The position numbers and the translations under genes were made by a program. This document shows, in pieces, positions 1 through 8,305 of a DNA stretch of 64,000 bases (the stretch's first letter is position 1; every line of letters begins with the position of its first letter). The DNA lies in the NCBI RefSeq assembly GCF_002884495.1, contig NZ_KZ614145.1:496001-560000 (forward strand), written 5' to 3'. The notes beneath the pieces are model-generated. The model worked only from the letters and a program-made list of their open reading frames with translations, did no database searches and was not told where the DNA came from. This stretch comes from Rummeliibacillus pycnus. GTDB taxonomy: Bacteria; Bacillota; Bacilli; Bacillales_A; Planococcaceae.

Positions 1-1110
1 AAAATGCAAGGACCAGTCATTGTCCATGTCATTACTAAAAAAGGTAAAGGTTATTTACCAGCTGAAAATGATACGATTGGGACTTGGCACGGTACTGGCC
101 CTTATAAGATTGAAACAGGCGACTTTGTGAAGTCAACTACAACAGCACCTGGTTGGTCAAAATTGATAGCGGATACAGTAACTAAAATTGCTAGAGTGGA
201 TGATCGTGTTGTAACAATAACACCAGCAATGCCTGTAGGATCAAAATTAGAAGGTTTTGCGAAGGAATTTCCAAACCGTTTCTTTGATGTGGGGATTGCA
301 GAACAACATGCCACTACGATGGCAGCTGGGATGGCAGCAGAAGGGATTAAACCGTTTTTAGCCATTTATTCTACATTCTTACAACGTGCATATGATCAAA
401 TGTTACATGATATTTGTCGTCAAAATCTAAATGTCTTTATAGGAATTGACCGCGCAGGACTTGTAGGGGCAGATGGAGAAACTCACCAAGGCGTATTTGA
501 TATTGCATTCTTAAGACATATGCCCAATATTGTCATTATGATGCCAAAAGATGAAAATGAAGGTCAACATATGGTGAAAACAGCATTAGATTATAATGAT
601 GGCCCAATTGCACTTCGTTATCCTCGTGGTAATGGTTTAGGCGTACCGATGGATTCTGAATTACATGATATCCCTATTGGTTCATGGGAAGTATTAAGAG
701 AAGGCAAAGATGCAGCAATCTTGACATTTGGTACAACTATTTCTTTAGCACAAAATGCAGCGAATATTCTTGCAGCAAAAGGAATTAAAGTTGAAATAAT
801 CAATGCACGATTTATCAAGCCAATGGATGAGAATATGCTTCACCGATTAATGCAAAGCGGTAAACCAATTTTAACCATAGAAGAAGCAATGCTTGAAGGT
901 GGATTTGGTAGTGCTGTTTTGGAATTTGCTAACGATCATGGTTACTCAACAGATACAATCGATCGCATGGGTATTCCAGATGTCTTCGTAGAACATGGTA
1001 GTGTAGATCTATTGCTACGTGATTTGCATATTACTGATGAGGAAGCAGTAGTACTTATAGAGGAATTAATAGCTAAAAATTCAAAAAAGCAAGCAGGTTT
1101 AAAAGCATAA
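1..1110 (+). CDS. dxs: 1-deoxy-D-xylulose-5-phosphate synthase, C-terminal part (5' end outside window)
   Basis: Thiamine-diphosphate enzyme that condenses pyruvate and glyceraldehyde 3-phosphate to DXP, the first step of the MEP isoprenoid pathway. The reading frame is open from base 1, so the N-terminal ThDP-binding domain lies outside. What is visible is the end of that domain ([12 protein letters not shown]), then the central pyrimidine-binding transketolase domain with the conserved segments [10 protein letters not shown] and [17 protein letters not shown], and the C-terminal transketolase domain. The stop overlaps the tlyA start (TAATG), which suggests translational coupling. Placement ahead of tlyA-argR-recN matches B. 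subtilis. Identification is firm. Confidence 0.97.
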   Translation, partial: KMQGPVIVHVITKKGKGYLPAENDTIGTWHGTGPYKIETGDFVKSTTTAPGWSKLIADTVTKIARVDDRVVTITPAMPVGSKLEGFAKEFPNRFFDVGIAEQHATTMAAGMAAEGIKPFLAIYSTFLQRAYDQMLHDICRQNLNVFIGIDRAGLVGADGETHQGVFDIAFLRHMPNIVIMMPKDENEGQHMVKTALDYNDGPIALRYPRGNGLGVPMDSELHDIPIGSWEVLREGKDAAILTFGTTISLAQNAANILAAKGIKVEIINARFIKPMDENMLHRLMQSGKPILTIEEAMLEGGFGSAVLEFANDHGYSTDTIDRMGIPDVFVEHGSVDLLLRDLHITDEEAVVLIEELIAKNSKKQAGLKA

Positions 1111-1931
1111 TGACAACAAAAATACCAAAAGAGCGCGTTGATGTATTATTAGTTCAACGAGGCTTATGTGAAACAAGAGAGAAAGCAAAACGTACGATTA
1201 TGGCTGGCCAAGTGTACTCAAAAGAAGTTCGCATTGATAAGGCGGGGGAAAAAATCCCCGTCGATAGCGAATTGACGATTAAAGGACAACAATTACCATA
1301 TGTTAGTCGTGGCGGTTTAAAATTAGAAAAAGCATTAAAATTATTTGATGTTAATGTAAAAGATAAATTAATGCTCGATATTGGTTCTTCAACAGGCGGA
1401 TTTACAGATTGTGCCCTACAGAATGGAGCAAAACATTGTTATGCTTTAGATGTTGGTTCCAATCAGTTAGCATGGAAAATCCGTTCAGATGAGCGAGTAA
1501 CCGTTATGGAAAAAACAAACTTCCGTTATGTGACTGCCCCTGATCTAATAGAAGGACTTCCGAATTTTGCTACGATTGATGTTTCCTTTATTTCTCTAGA
1601 GTTGATCTTACCAGTATTAAAAACACTTTTGTTACCTGGTGGGGATGTGGTAGCTCTTGTAAAACCGCAATTCGAAGCTGGGAAAGAAAAAGTAGGAAAA
1701 AAAGGAGTAGTTCGTGATCCGAAAACGCATCTAGAAGTACTCGAAAAAATCGCAACTTTTTCGGAATCTATTGGCTTTGTTGTAAAAGATGCATCCTATT
1801 CACCAATAACAGGTGGGGAAGGGAATATTGAGTTTCTATACCATCTTTACAATCCAAAACCTGGAGAAGAAGTTGAATCCTACTCTGATTTTGCATCTTT
1901 AGTGAAAGAAGCACATCAACAATTAAAGTAA
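1110..1931 (+). CDS. tlyA: TlyA-family rRNA (cytidine-2'-O)-methyltransferase / hemolysin-A-like protein
   Basis: A 273-aa protein with an N-terminal S4 RNA-binding domain (about residues 1-65, beginning KERVDVLLVQRGLCETREKAKR) followed by an FtsJ/RrmJ-like SAM methyltransferase domain. The SAM-binding motif is LDIGSSTGGFTDCALQ, followed by DVSFISL. Family members (B. subtilis YqxC) 2'-O-methylate rRNA; the exact target here is inferred. The ATG overlaps the dxs stop and the gene sits in the conserved dxs-tlyA-argR-recN order. Confidence 0.93.
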   Translation: MTTKIPKERVDVLLVQRGLCETREKAKRTIMAGQVYSKEVRIDKAGEKIPVDSELTIKGQQLPYVSRGGLKLEKALKLFDVNVKDKLMLDIGSSTGGFTDCALQNGAKHCYALDVGSNQLAWKIRSDERVTVMEKTNFRYVTAPDLIEGLPNFATIDVSFISLELILPVLKTLLLPGGDVVALVKPQFEAGKEKVGKKGVVRDPKTHLEVLEKIATFSESIGFVVKDASYSPITGGEGNIEFLYHLYNPKPGEEVESYSDFASLVKEAHQQLK

Positions 1932-1965
1932 CGCGGTCCTAGCTTTGTCGGACCGTGTTTTTTCT
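1931..1965 (+). terminator. Rho-independent terminator after tlyA
   Basis: ACGCGGTCC and GGACCGTGT pair (one G-U) around a 10-nt loop and are followed by a T run. This separates the dxs-tlyA unit from argR. Confidence 0.75.
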
Positions 1966-1997
1966 TGTTAAAAGAAAGAAAAAATGTTACGTTATAA

Positions 1998-2018
1998 ATG
2001 AATGAGCATAATTATGCA
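1998..2018 (+). promoter_or_regulatory. Possible ARG box upstream of argR
   Basis: The AT-rich stretch around the perfect 12-bp palindrome GCATAATTATGC (2006-2017), preceded by ATGAAT, lies 17 bp before the argR start. ArgR/AhrC operators are imperfect palindromes of this size, so autoregulation is a reasonable guess. The match is only partial. Confidence 0.35.
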
Positions 2019-2033
2019 TAGAGGTGAAAACAA

Positions 2034-2483
2034 TTGAATAAAAGCCAACGACATATAAGAATTCGTGACATGATTGCAAATAATGAAATAGAAACACAAG
2101 ATGATTTAGTCGATATGTTAAAAGAGGCAGGATATCATGTAACACAAGCTACTATTTCGCGTGATATTAAAGAACTGCATCTTATTAAAGTACCACTTCA
2201 AGATGGTCGATATAAATATAGCTTACCAGCAGATCAACGTTTCAATCCAATCCAAAAACTACATCGTGCATTAGCAGATGCCTTTGTATCAATAGATGGG
2301 ACAAGTCATATGCTTGTCATGAAAACCTTACCAGGTAATGCGCATGCTATTGGTTCTTTGCTCGATCATTTGGATTGGGAGGAGATTCTCGGAACAATAT
2401 GTGGAGATGATACTATCCTTATTATTTGTCGTGAAGAGTCAGAAAGAGATGTAATCAAAAACCGATTACTTGAAATGCTGTAA
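2034..2483 (+). CDS. argR: Arginine repressor ArgR/AhrC
   Basis: Transcriptional regulator of arginine synthesis and catabolism: 149 aa, the normal length. The N-terminal winged helix contains [20 protein letters not shown], the ArgR DNA-binding signature. The C-terminal domain (about 75-149) holds [32 protein letters not shown], with the GTICGDDT motif that binds arginine and forms the hexamer. The start is TTG, placed 8 bases after a GAGGTG Shine-Dalgarno. It sits between tlyA and recN as in B. subtilis. Confidence 0.96.
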   Translation: MNKSQRHIRIRDMIANNEIETQDDLVDMLKEAGYHVTQATISRDIKELHLIKVPLQDGRYKYSLPADQRFNPIQKLHRALADAFVSIDGTSHMLVMKTLPGNAHAIGSLLDHLDWEEILGTICGDDTILIICREESERDVIKNRLLEML

Positions 2484-2509
2484 GCTTATAAAGACGGGGT
2501 GATATAGTC

Positions 2510-4207
2510 TTGTTAAAAGAGCTATCTATCAAGAATTTTGCAATTATAGAGGAGCTAACGGTTGATTTCCAAGAAGGATTAACTGTATTAACAGGGGAAA
2601 CTGGTGCAGGGAAATCAATTATTATCGATGCTGTTCAATTGTTAGCAGGTGGACGTGGTTCTCAAGAATTTATTAGACATGGTGCAAAAAAGGCTGAGTT
2701 AGAAGGTCTCTTTACTTTAAATCAGGATAGCCATCCAGCATACAACAAATGTGCAGAGGCAGGAATTGATATTGAAGAAGGGATGATCATTCTACGTCGT
2801 GACTTAAACGATAATGGTAAAAGTGTTTGTCGCGTCAATGGAAAACTTGTTCCGTTATCATTACTTCGTGAGATTGGAGCTACTTTAATTGATATTCATG
2901 GACAACATGAAAGCCAAGAGTTGATGGATGATAAGCATCATATCTCGCTGCTCGATCAATTTGCGGGAGCAGACTTAGAGCCTATTAAAGAACGATATTT
3001 GATGCAATTTGATGAATACAAAACATTAAAAAAAGAACTTGCGGCAATCTCTGTCAATGAACAGCAAGTTGCTCAAAAAATTGACCTTTATCAATTTCAA
3101 ATAAAAGAAATTGATGCATGTAAATTTCAACCCAACGAGGAAGAAGATTTAACGGAAGAACGACGTCGGTTAATGAATTTTAACAAAATTTTTGAGTGTT
3201 CGAACTCAGCTCATGAAGCCATTCTAGGAGAGTCTAAAGGACTTGATTGGATTGGACGAGCAATGGAAGATTTAGAAGATGTTGCAACAGTTGATGAGAG
3301 CTTTAAAGAGTATTCGGATGCAGTATCAAACGCCTTTTATAATCTGCAAGAAGCAGCATTTGGTATAAAAAACATACTCGATGATTTAGAATTCAATCCA
3401 GAAAGATTGAACGAAGTAGAACATCGTTTAGCACTAATACAGTCAATGAAACGCAAATACGGTCCTACGTTAAAAGATATTTTAGAATATCGCGCAAAAA
3501 TTGGTGAAGAATTGGAATCCTTATTAAATAGGGATGAAAATATTCAAAAAAATGAACAGCAATTAATTGAACTTCAAAAGAAACTTCAAATTACAGCAAA
3601 CGAACTGACTACGGTTCGTAAAAAAGTAGGCATCAAACTATCTGATGCTATTATGCAACAATTACGCGAATTATATATGGAAAAAGCGGAATTTAGCGTT
3701 CATTTTGAAGCTTTACCAGAAGAGCAATTTGACCATAATGGCTTGGACAGAATTGTATTTTATATTGCTACCAATGTTGGTGAACCACCGAAACCACTTA
3801 CCAAAATTGCATCAGGTGGGGAACTTTCCCGTGTTATGCTTGCGTTGAAAACAATTTTCTCAACAACAAATGGTATTACATCTATCATTTTCGATGAAGT
3901 GGATACTGGCGTAAGTGGAAGAGTTGCACAAGCAATTGCAGAAAAAATTGCCGCAATCTCCATACATTCTCAAGTATTATGTATTTCTCATTTACCTCAA
4001 GTTGCAGCAATGGCAGATCATCATTATCATATACAAAAACAAGAAGATACAAATCGAACATTTACTTCTTTAACTGAAATATTTGGTAATGATCGCATCG
4101 ACGAAATCAGTCGTATTATGTCGGGCGCTGAAGTTACAGAATTAACATTCAGACATGCAAAAGAATTGATCGAAATTGCAGATGAACGGAAAAAGGCAAT
4201 GGTTTAA
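2510..4207 (+). CDS. recN: DNA repair ATPase RecN
   Basis: SMC-like protein of double-strand-break repair, 565 aa. Walker A GETGAGKS is at residues 29-36. A coiled-coil middle follows, then the C-terminal ABC signature (ASGGELSRVMLALK) and Walker B (SIIFDEVDTGVSG). The TTG start follows a GGGGTGAT ribosome-binding site. The ATP-binding loop is split between both ends, as in all RecN proteins. Confidence 0.96.
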   Translation: MLKELSIKNFAIIEELTVDFQEGLTVLTGETGAGKSIIIDAVQLLAGGRGSQEFIRHGAKKAELEGLFTLNQDSHPAYNKCAEAGIDIEEGMIILRRDLNDNGKSVCRVNGKLVPLSLLREIGATLIDIHGQHESQELMDDKHHISLLDQFAGADLEPIKERYLMQFDEYKTLKKELAAISVNEQQVAQKIDLYQFQIKEIDACKFQPNEEEDLTEERRRLMNFNKIFECSNSAHEAILGESKGLDWIGRAMEDLEDVATVDESFKEYSDAVSNAFYNLQEAAFGIKNILDDLEFNPERLNEVEHRLALIQSMKRKYGPTLKDILEYRAKIGEELESLLNRDENIQKNEQQLIELQKKLQITANELTTVRKKVGIKLSDAIMQQLRELYMEKAEFSVHFEALPEEQFDHNGLDRIVFYIATNVGEPPKPLTKIASGGELSRVMLALKTIFSTTNGITSIIFDEVDTGVSGRVAQAIAEKIAAISIHSQVLCISHLPQVAAMADHHYHIQKQEDTNRTFTSLTEIFGNDRIDEISRIMSGAEVTELTFRHAKELIEIADERKKAMV

Positions 4208-4225
4208 CATCATCTAAATTTAAAG

Positions 4226-4257
4226 ACATCTTACAAATTTTTGTGAGATGTTTTTTT
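4226..4257 (+). terminator. Terminator after recN
   Basis: ACATCTTACAAA and TTTGTGAGATGT form a stem with one G-U pair, followed by seven T. Confidence 0.85.
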
Positions 4258-4337
4258 ATACATTCAAAGTGTAGACAAATATTTACCTTTCATAACTATT
4301 CAAATAGAAGCCATGATAAATGAAAAGGAGGTGACAT

Positions 4338-5300
4338 ATGCAAAGTGCGAAGCGCTCTTTTCTGAGCTTATTTATTTTACTTGTCGTTTTTGGATCCTGG
4401 ACAACAATTGCAAGTGCAGCCAAAAAGGTGATCCCAATGGGTGACTCGATTGGGGTTGAATTGCAATTATCAGACATTACTGTTTCAAATGATGTGTTAT
4501 TACAAAATGGAAGTTGGCTTAAAAGAGGAGATATTGTTGAAATGGTCAACGGTACTTCTGTAAAAAAGCTTGAAAACATTCATGAAATCATAAAGACATC
4601 AAAAAGCAAAGATTCCATCAAATTAACCATTAACAGAGATGAAAAAACTAAAAAAGTGGACGTGAAAAGAGAAGAAATGACATCCGTTATGAATTTTCTT
4701 CGCGATGAAACAGATGGAATCGGTACACTCACTTTCTTAGATCCTGATACAAAGCAATACGGTGCGTTAGGACATCAAATCATCGATCAGATTTTACAAA
4801 AACCACCTCAATTTAATCAAGGCGCTATTTTTTATGCAAGAATTGAGCATATTAAGAAAAGTATCCCTGGTGAGCCAGGTTACAAAATCTCTGCAGTGGA
4901 AAATGATAAAGGCCAAATCGGAAGCATTGTGTCAAATAGTGCTTATGGAATATTTGGAAAATGGCAAAAACCTTTACAACCAGCTTTTCCAAAAGCAATT
5001 GAAATTATGCAACCATCCGAGATAAAAAAAGGACCTGCAAAACTATTGACGACCATTTCAGGAAAAAAAGTGGAGTCATTTGATATTAATATTACGAAAG
5101 TAAATGAGAAAAACTTCCAAATTGAAATAACTGACCCAGTATTAAAAGAAAAAACAGGCGGCATTTTGCAAGGAATGAGTGGTAGTCCTATCATACAAAA
5201 CGGGCACTTCGCAGGTGCAGTAACTCATATGTTTATTGAAAGTCCTGAAAAAGGAGCTGCGTTACCGATAACAGAAATGCTCCAAAACCAACCTGCGTAA
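4338..5300 (+). CDS. spoIVB: SpoIVB stage IV sporulation serine peptidase (family S55)
   Basis: Forespore-made protease that signals across the intermembrane space and triggers pro-sigma-K processing. An N-terminal membrane/signal segment (LFILLVVFGSWTTIASA) is followed by a PDZ domain (about residues 35-110, GDIVEMVNGTSV) and the S55 domain. The catalytic His is in YGALGHQI and the Ser in GMSGSPI near the C-terminus. At 320 aa it is about 100 residues shorter than the B. subtilis protein; the missing length is N-terminal and before the PDZ, while the catalytic part is complete. The ATG follows a strong AAGGAGGTGA site. It lies directly before spo0A, as expected. Confidence 0.94.
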   Translation: MQSAKRSFLSLFILLVVFGSWTTIASAAKKVIPMGDSIGVELQLSDITVSNDVLLQNGSWLKRGDIVEMVNGTSVKKLENIHEIIKTSKSKDSIKLTINRDEKTKKVDVKREEMTSVMNFLRDETDGIGTLTFLDPDTKQYGALGHQIIDQILQKPPQFNQGAIFYARIEHIKKSIPGEPGYKISAVENDKGQIGSIVSNSAYGIFGKWQKPLQPAFPKAIEIMQPSEIKKGPAKLLTTISGKKVESFDINITKVNEKNFQIEITDPVLKEKTGGILQGMSGSPIIQNGHFAGAVTHMFIESPEKGAALPITEMLQNQPA

Positions 5301-5310
5301 ACAAAATTCA

Positions 5311-5340
5311 AATCCACCCTCTAAATGGGTGGATTTTTTA
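5311..5340 (+). terminator. Terminator after spoIVB
   Basis: ATCCACCC and GGGTGGAT form a perfect 8-bp stem, followed by TTTTTT. Confidence 0.85.
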
Positions 5341-5433
5341 TCTAATTAGTGAAAACATAAAAAGCATATTTTTTCTAATAATTATTTGTTACAATGTAGA
5401 TAATATTTCATAAGGAATAAAATATACATAATC

Positions 5434-5511
5434 TTGTCGAAATTGATAAAATATCTATTTCAACTTACTCATTTTTTTAAATTATGAAGGGCTAACTGTG
5501 AAGTTGTCGAA
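5434..5511 (+). promoter_or_regulatory. Two 0A boxes upstream of spo0A
   Basis: TGTCGAA, a perfect Spo0A-binding core, occurs twice in the 260-bp leader, at 5435-5441 and 5505-5511, both on the + strand. Autoregulation of spo0A through 0A boxes is known in B. subtilis. Promoter elements could not be assigned with confidence. Confidence 0.7.
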
Positions 5512-5599
5512 TTAACCATTTTGTATCAAAAGCGTGTCTACATTCAGAGTATACTCAGATTTTGATCTAAAATTTAATAAGTACTAAGGAGGAAATTTG

Positions 5600-6391
5600 A
5601 TGGAGAAAGTAAAAGTTGCAATTGTGGATGATAATAGTGAACTTGTGAAAATGATGGAGGAATACCTTTCCAATCAATCTGACATTGAAGTGATTAGTAC
5701 TGCAACAAATGGCAAACAATGTTTGAAAATGCTGGAAGAACAAATTCCAGATGTTCTTTTATTAGATATTATTATGCCACATTTGGATGGATTAGCAGTT
5801 CTTGAGACTATGCATGAAAATCCAGAATATAACAACATTCAAGTAATCATGTTAACTGCATTTGGTCAAGAAGATGTGATGAAACAAGCAGTTGAACTAG
5901 GCGCTTCCTATTTCATGTTAAAGCCATTTGAATTTGACCGATTAGCAGCGAAAATATTACAATGTGCAGGTAAACGAGTAGAAAAACAAAAACGCGTCAG
6001 CATTTTACAAGGTTCTAAACCACAGAAATTAGATCAACGTCAACTTGATGCCACAATTACTGCAATTATTAAAGAAATTGGCGTACCAGCTCACATCAAA
6101 GGTTATGCATACCTTCGCGAAGCCATCCAAATGGTCTATCTTGACGTAGAACTGCTTGGTTCGATCACAAAGGTGTTATACCCTGACATTGCGAAAAAAT
6201 TCGATACAACGCCTTCTAGAGTGGAACGTGCGATTCGCCATGCCATCGAAGTCGCATGGAACCGTGGAAACTATGAATCTATCTCGAAAATGTTTGGCTA
6301 CACAGTCCATCATCTAAAATCAAAACCAACAAATTCGGAGTTCATCGCCATGATTGCTGATAAGATTCGTATTGAGATGGTAGCGGTTTAA
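5600..6391 (+). CDS. spo0A: Sporulation master regulator Spo0A
   Basis: Response regulator that starts sporulation after phosphorelay phosphorylation. The receiver domain (1-120) has the acidic pair D10/D11, the phosphoacceptor D56 (LLLDIIMP) and the switch lysine in MLKPF. The C-terminal effector domain carries the recognition helix [19 protein letters not shown]. The ATG at 5600 is 7 bases after AAGGAGG; an in-frame TTG at 5597 is less likely. The protein is full length (263 aa). The last 282 bp are duplicated at 29190-29471, so this 3' end may be element-derived even though the gene is intact. Confidence 0.97.
   Translation: MEKVKVAIVDDNSELVKMMEEYLSNQSDIEVISTATNGKQCLKMLEEQIPDVLLLDIIMPHLDGLAVLETMHENPEYNNIQVIMLTAFGQEDVMKQAVELGASYFMLKPFEFDRLAAKILQCAGKRVEKQKRVSILQGSKPQKLDQRQLDATITAIIKEIGVPAHIKGYAYLREAIQMVYLDVELLGSITKVLYPDIAKKFDTTPSRVERAIRHAIEVAWNRGNYESISKMFGYTVHHLKSKPTNSEFIAMIADKIRIEMVAV
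6110..6391 (+). repeat. Left copy of spo0A 3' duplication (attL)
   Basis: Pairs with 29190-29471. It contains a 143-bp tract with perfect identity (6194-6336 versus 29274-29416), with 12 mismatches to its left and 3 to its right. All but the first (Tyr/Phe codon at 6110) are synonymous. This is the spo0A coding end joined to the element. Confidence 0.88.
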
Positions 6392-6460
6392 AAGAGGAAG
6401 AAGACTTGATATGACGGCGTTTTAAAGTGATTATTCATAATTTTAGTTTGCTGAACTCAT

Positions 6461-6534
6461 AACCAATAAATCACTTTTCTGACCAATAAATAACTTAAAA
6501 TAGTCTAATAAATTATGCACTGATAAGTTTATTG
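6461..6534 (+). promoter_or_regulatory. Probable recombinase arm sites at the left end
   Basis: ACCAATAAATCACTT (6462-6476) and ACCAATAAATAACTT (6482-6496) are two close direct repeats. TGATAAGTTTATTG (6521-6534) is repeated exactly, inverted, at 29135-29148 near the right end, where it overlaps another ACCAATAAA. Short repeats just inside both ends are the usual layout of integrase or excisionase arm sites. The function is inferred. Confidence 0.55.
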
Positions 6535-6573
6535 TGTAAAACACAATCTTTTAACTTGGAGGTGTATTTTTTT

Positions 6574-7551
6574 ATGCGCTCAGAATTTGATTTACAATTA
6601 GATTCTTTTATGTTGCATTGTGATTCTAAACAATTATCTAAAAAAACAATGAAAAGTTATGATCAAACATTAAAACTTTTTCAATATTATTTAAGAAACG
6701 AACTAGGAATTACAGATGCTGCAAAAGTGAAATCATCACACATTAGACTATACATTAGGTATTTACGAGAAAGAGGAAAATACACGGTTACAACTGCAAA
6801 CGAGAGATGGAGCAATAATAACCCTGGCCAACGTTCTGATTATAAAAATGAAATTTCTAGTACAACAATTGCCAATTATCAACGAAATATAAAAGTGTTC
6901 TTTAACTTTTTAAAAAGTGAGAGAGAAATAACAGATAATCCAATGGATACAATCGAAAAAGTGAAACCGAAACGTAAACAAAAGAAATTATTAACACCTG
7001 AAGAATTAAAAATATTCTTCCATTCTTTTAATCTAACAAAATTTCATGAATACAGAACATGGTTAATGTGTCGATTGATTTTGGATTCTGGAATGAGAGC
7101 AAATGAAACATGTTCATTAATACCAGAAGATGTTGACTTTAGAAGTAAATCCATTTTAATTAGGAAGCCTAAAAATGGTCATGAAAGGTATGTATTTTTC
7201 GGGCATAAAATGGCAGCTGATTTGAGAAGTTGGATGAAGTATAGGGATAGATTTTCCGACAGTGAATTTCTATTTCCAACTGTACGTGGAACGAAATTAG
7301 ATGTTACTAACTTTGAAAGATCTGTAAGACGGGTAGCTAAAAACGTTGGATTAGAAGTACATCCTCATTTATTGAGGAATAATTTTAGTAAATACTATCT
7401 CATTGAAGGTAATGGGGATTTTGCTACATTGAGTAGAATTTTAGGCCATTCTTCTGTTGAAGTAACACAGAAAGCCTATCTGGATTTTACAGACGCTGAA
7501 ATTGGAAAGAAATATCAGAGACATTCGCCAATTAATAATTTAAAACTTTAA
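6574..7551 (+). CDS. Tyrosine recombinase / integrase of the spo0A element
   Basis: Phage-integrase-family recombinase, 325 aa. The N-terminal SAM-like core-binding domain spans about 1-125. The catalytic domain has the first Arg in LDSGMRANE, HLLR (HPHLLRNNFSKYY), the second His in LGHSSVEVTQ and the tyrosine nucleophile in KAYLDF. The ATG at 6574 follows GGAGGTG; the longer TTG frame from 6532 is unlikely because it would lie before this site. Position directly beside the duplicated target strongly suggests that it catalysed this insertion. Remnants of close relatives lie at 29611 and of the leader at 34720. Confidence 0.93.
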   Translation: MRSEFDLQLDSFMLHCDSKQLSKKTMKSYDQTLKLFQYYLRNELGITDAAKVKSSHIRLYIRYLRERGKYTVTTANERWSNNNPGQRSDYKNEISSTTIANYQRNIKVFFNFLKSEREITDNPMDTIEKVKPKRKQKKLLTPEELKIFFHSFNLTKFHEYRTWLMCRLILDSGMRANETCSLIPEDVDFRSKSILIRKPKNGHERYVFFGHKMAADLRSWMKYRDRFSDSEFLFPTVRGTKLDVTNFERSVRRVAKNVGLEVHPHLLRNNFSKYYLIEGNGDFATLSRILGHSSVEVTQKAYLDFTDAEIGKKYQRHSPINNLKL

Positions 7552-8305
7552 AGAAAATAAAAAGGACTAGCGTACCACCGCTAATCCTTAAGAGAGAGTT
7601 CAATCAGCTATACACCACATACAACAAAATTGAACACTAATATTATCCTTATTTTATCGAAAAAAAATCGATATTGCAAGGTTTATTAAGTATACCTTTT
7701 TTTAGTGTTCATAAGGGTGGAATGCCTATTTATACCCTTAACAAAACAAACCTTGATAAGTTTTCTGTACTGACGCAAAAACAGGGCTTGATACGATTAT
7801 TTCATGCCACCCCACAGGCATTTTGTATCATTCGGGTGCTTGTCAACCCTTAATGGACAGGAGTGGAAGGTCTGAGTATCTACGGATGCTGTAGAACAAG
7901 CTATTGACTATATGGTTAGCGAGTTCCTCAAAAGAAGGATAGCTATTAACTTATACACGCATGATCGCTTATATAAGACATATACGAACTATCGGGGCAG
8001 AAGTAGGTAGTAAGCTTGTTAAGTTGGAAAACTTGCGACTTGTGGGGTGCATAATACTAAACGTACACTGTGACGCTTTATGAATGTAGTTGTCTGTCTT
8101 TATTTCTATAAGTCTATTTTTTAGATTTTAAGAAACTAGGCAGACAAGCTATGCATCAAGCCTACCGTTACTATTCAGCTTTATGCCAAAGTTCAAAAAA
8201 GAGAACAAGTTCATATAGCCCTAAAATTAAACTATAAATATCAACAATTATTAAATTTATATTGAACTAATAGGTAATACTGAGAATTAGATAGGGGAAT
8301 TCATA
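7552..8305 (+). other. 754-bp stretch without an intact gene, with several possible hairpins
   Basis: AAGGACTAGCG/CGCTAATCCTT (7562-7589) followed on the minus strand by a T-rich run looks like a terminator for leftward transcription. TAAGGGT/ACCCTTA lies at 7712-7740. An imperfect long stem is possible between about 7790 and 7850 (GGCTTGATAC against GTATCATTCGGG). TTGTCTG/CAGACAA is at 8090-8147 around an inner hairpin. A decayed reading frame lies at 7876-8010. It precedes a homing-endonuclease-like gene, so an intron or other structured RNA was considered, but no intron core could be recognised. Confidence 0.4.
7876..8010 (+). pseudogene. Small decayed reading frame, unknown
   Basis: A 44-codon open stretch without a credible start reads VSTDAVEQAIDYMVSEFLKR and continues basic to a stop. 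The nucleotides at 7911-7955 resemble those at 14511-14547 (TATGGTTAGYGAGTTCYTCA), where a shorter frame MVSEFFMKRRDIG is broken. Two decayed copies of one small gene are the simplest reading. Family unknown. Confidence 0.3.

Noticed and set aside
5410-5445. Sigma-H promoter for spo0A
   Set aside because: AAGGAATAAA and GTCGAAAT look like the two elements, but the spacing is several bases too long for the known consensus.
7552-8305. Group I or group II intron upstream of the homing nuclease
   Set aside because: A GACTATATGG segment near 7906 resembled a group I core element, but no matching partner or other core elements were found, and the segment fits a decayed reading frame.
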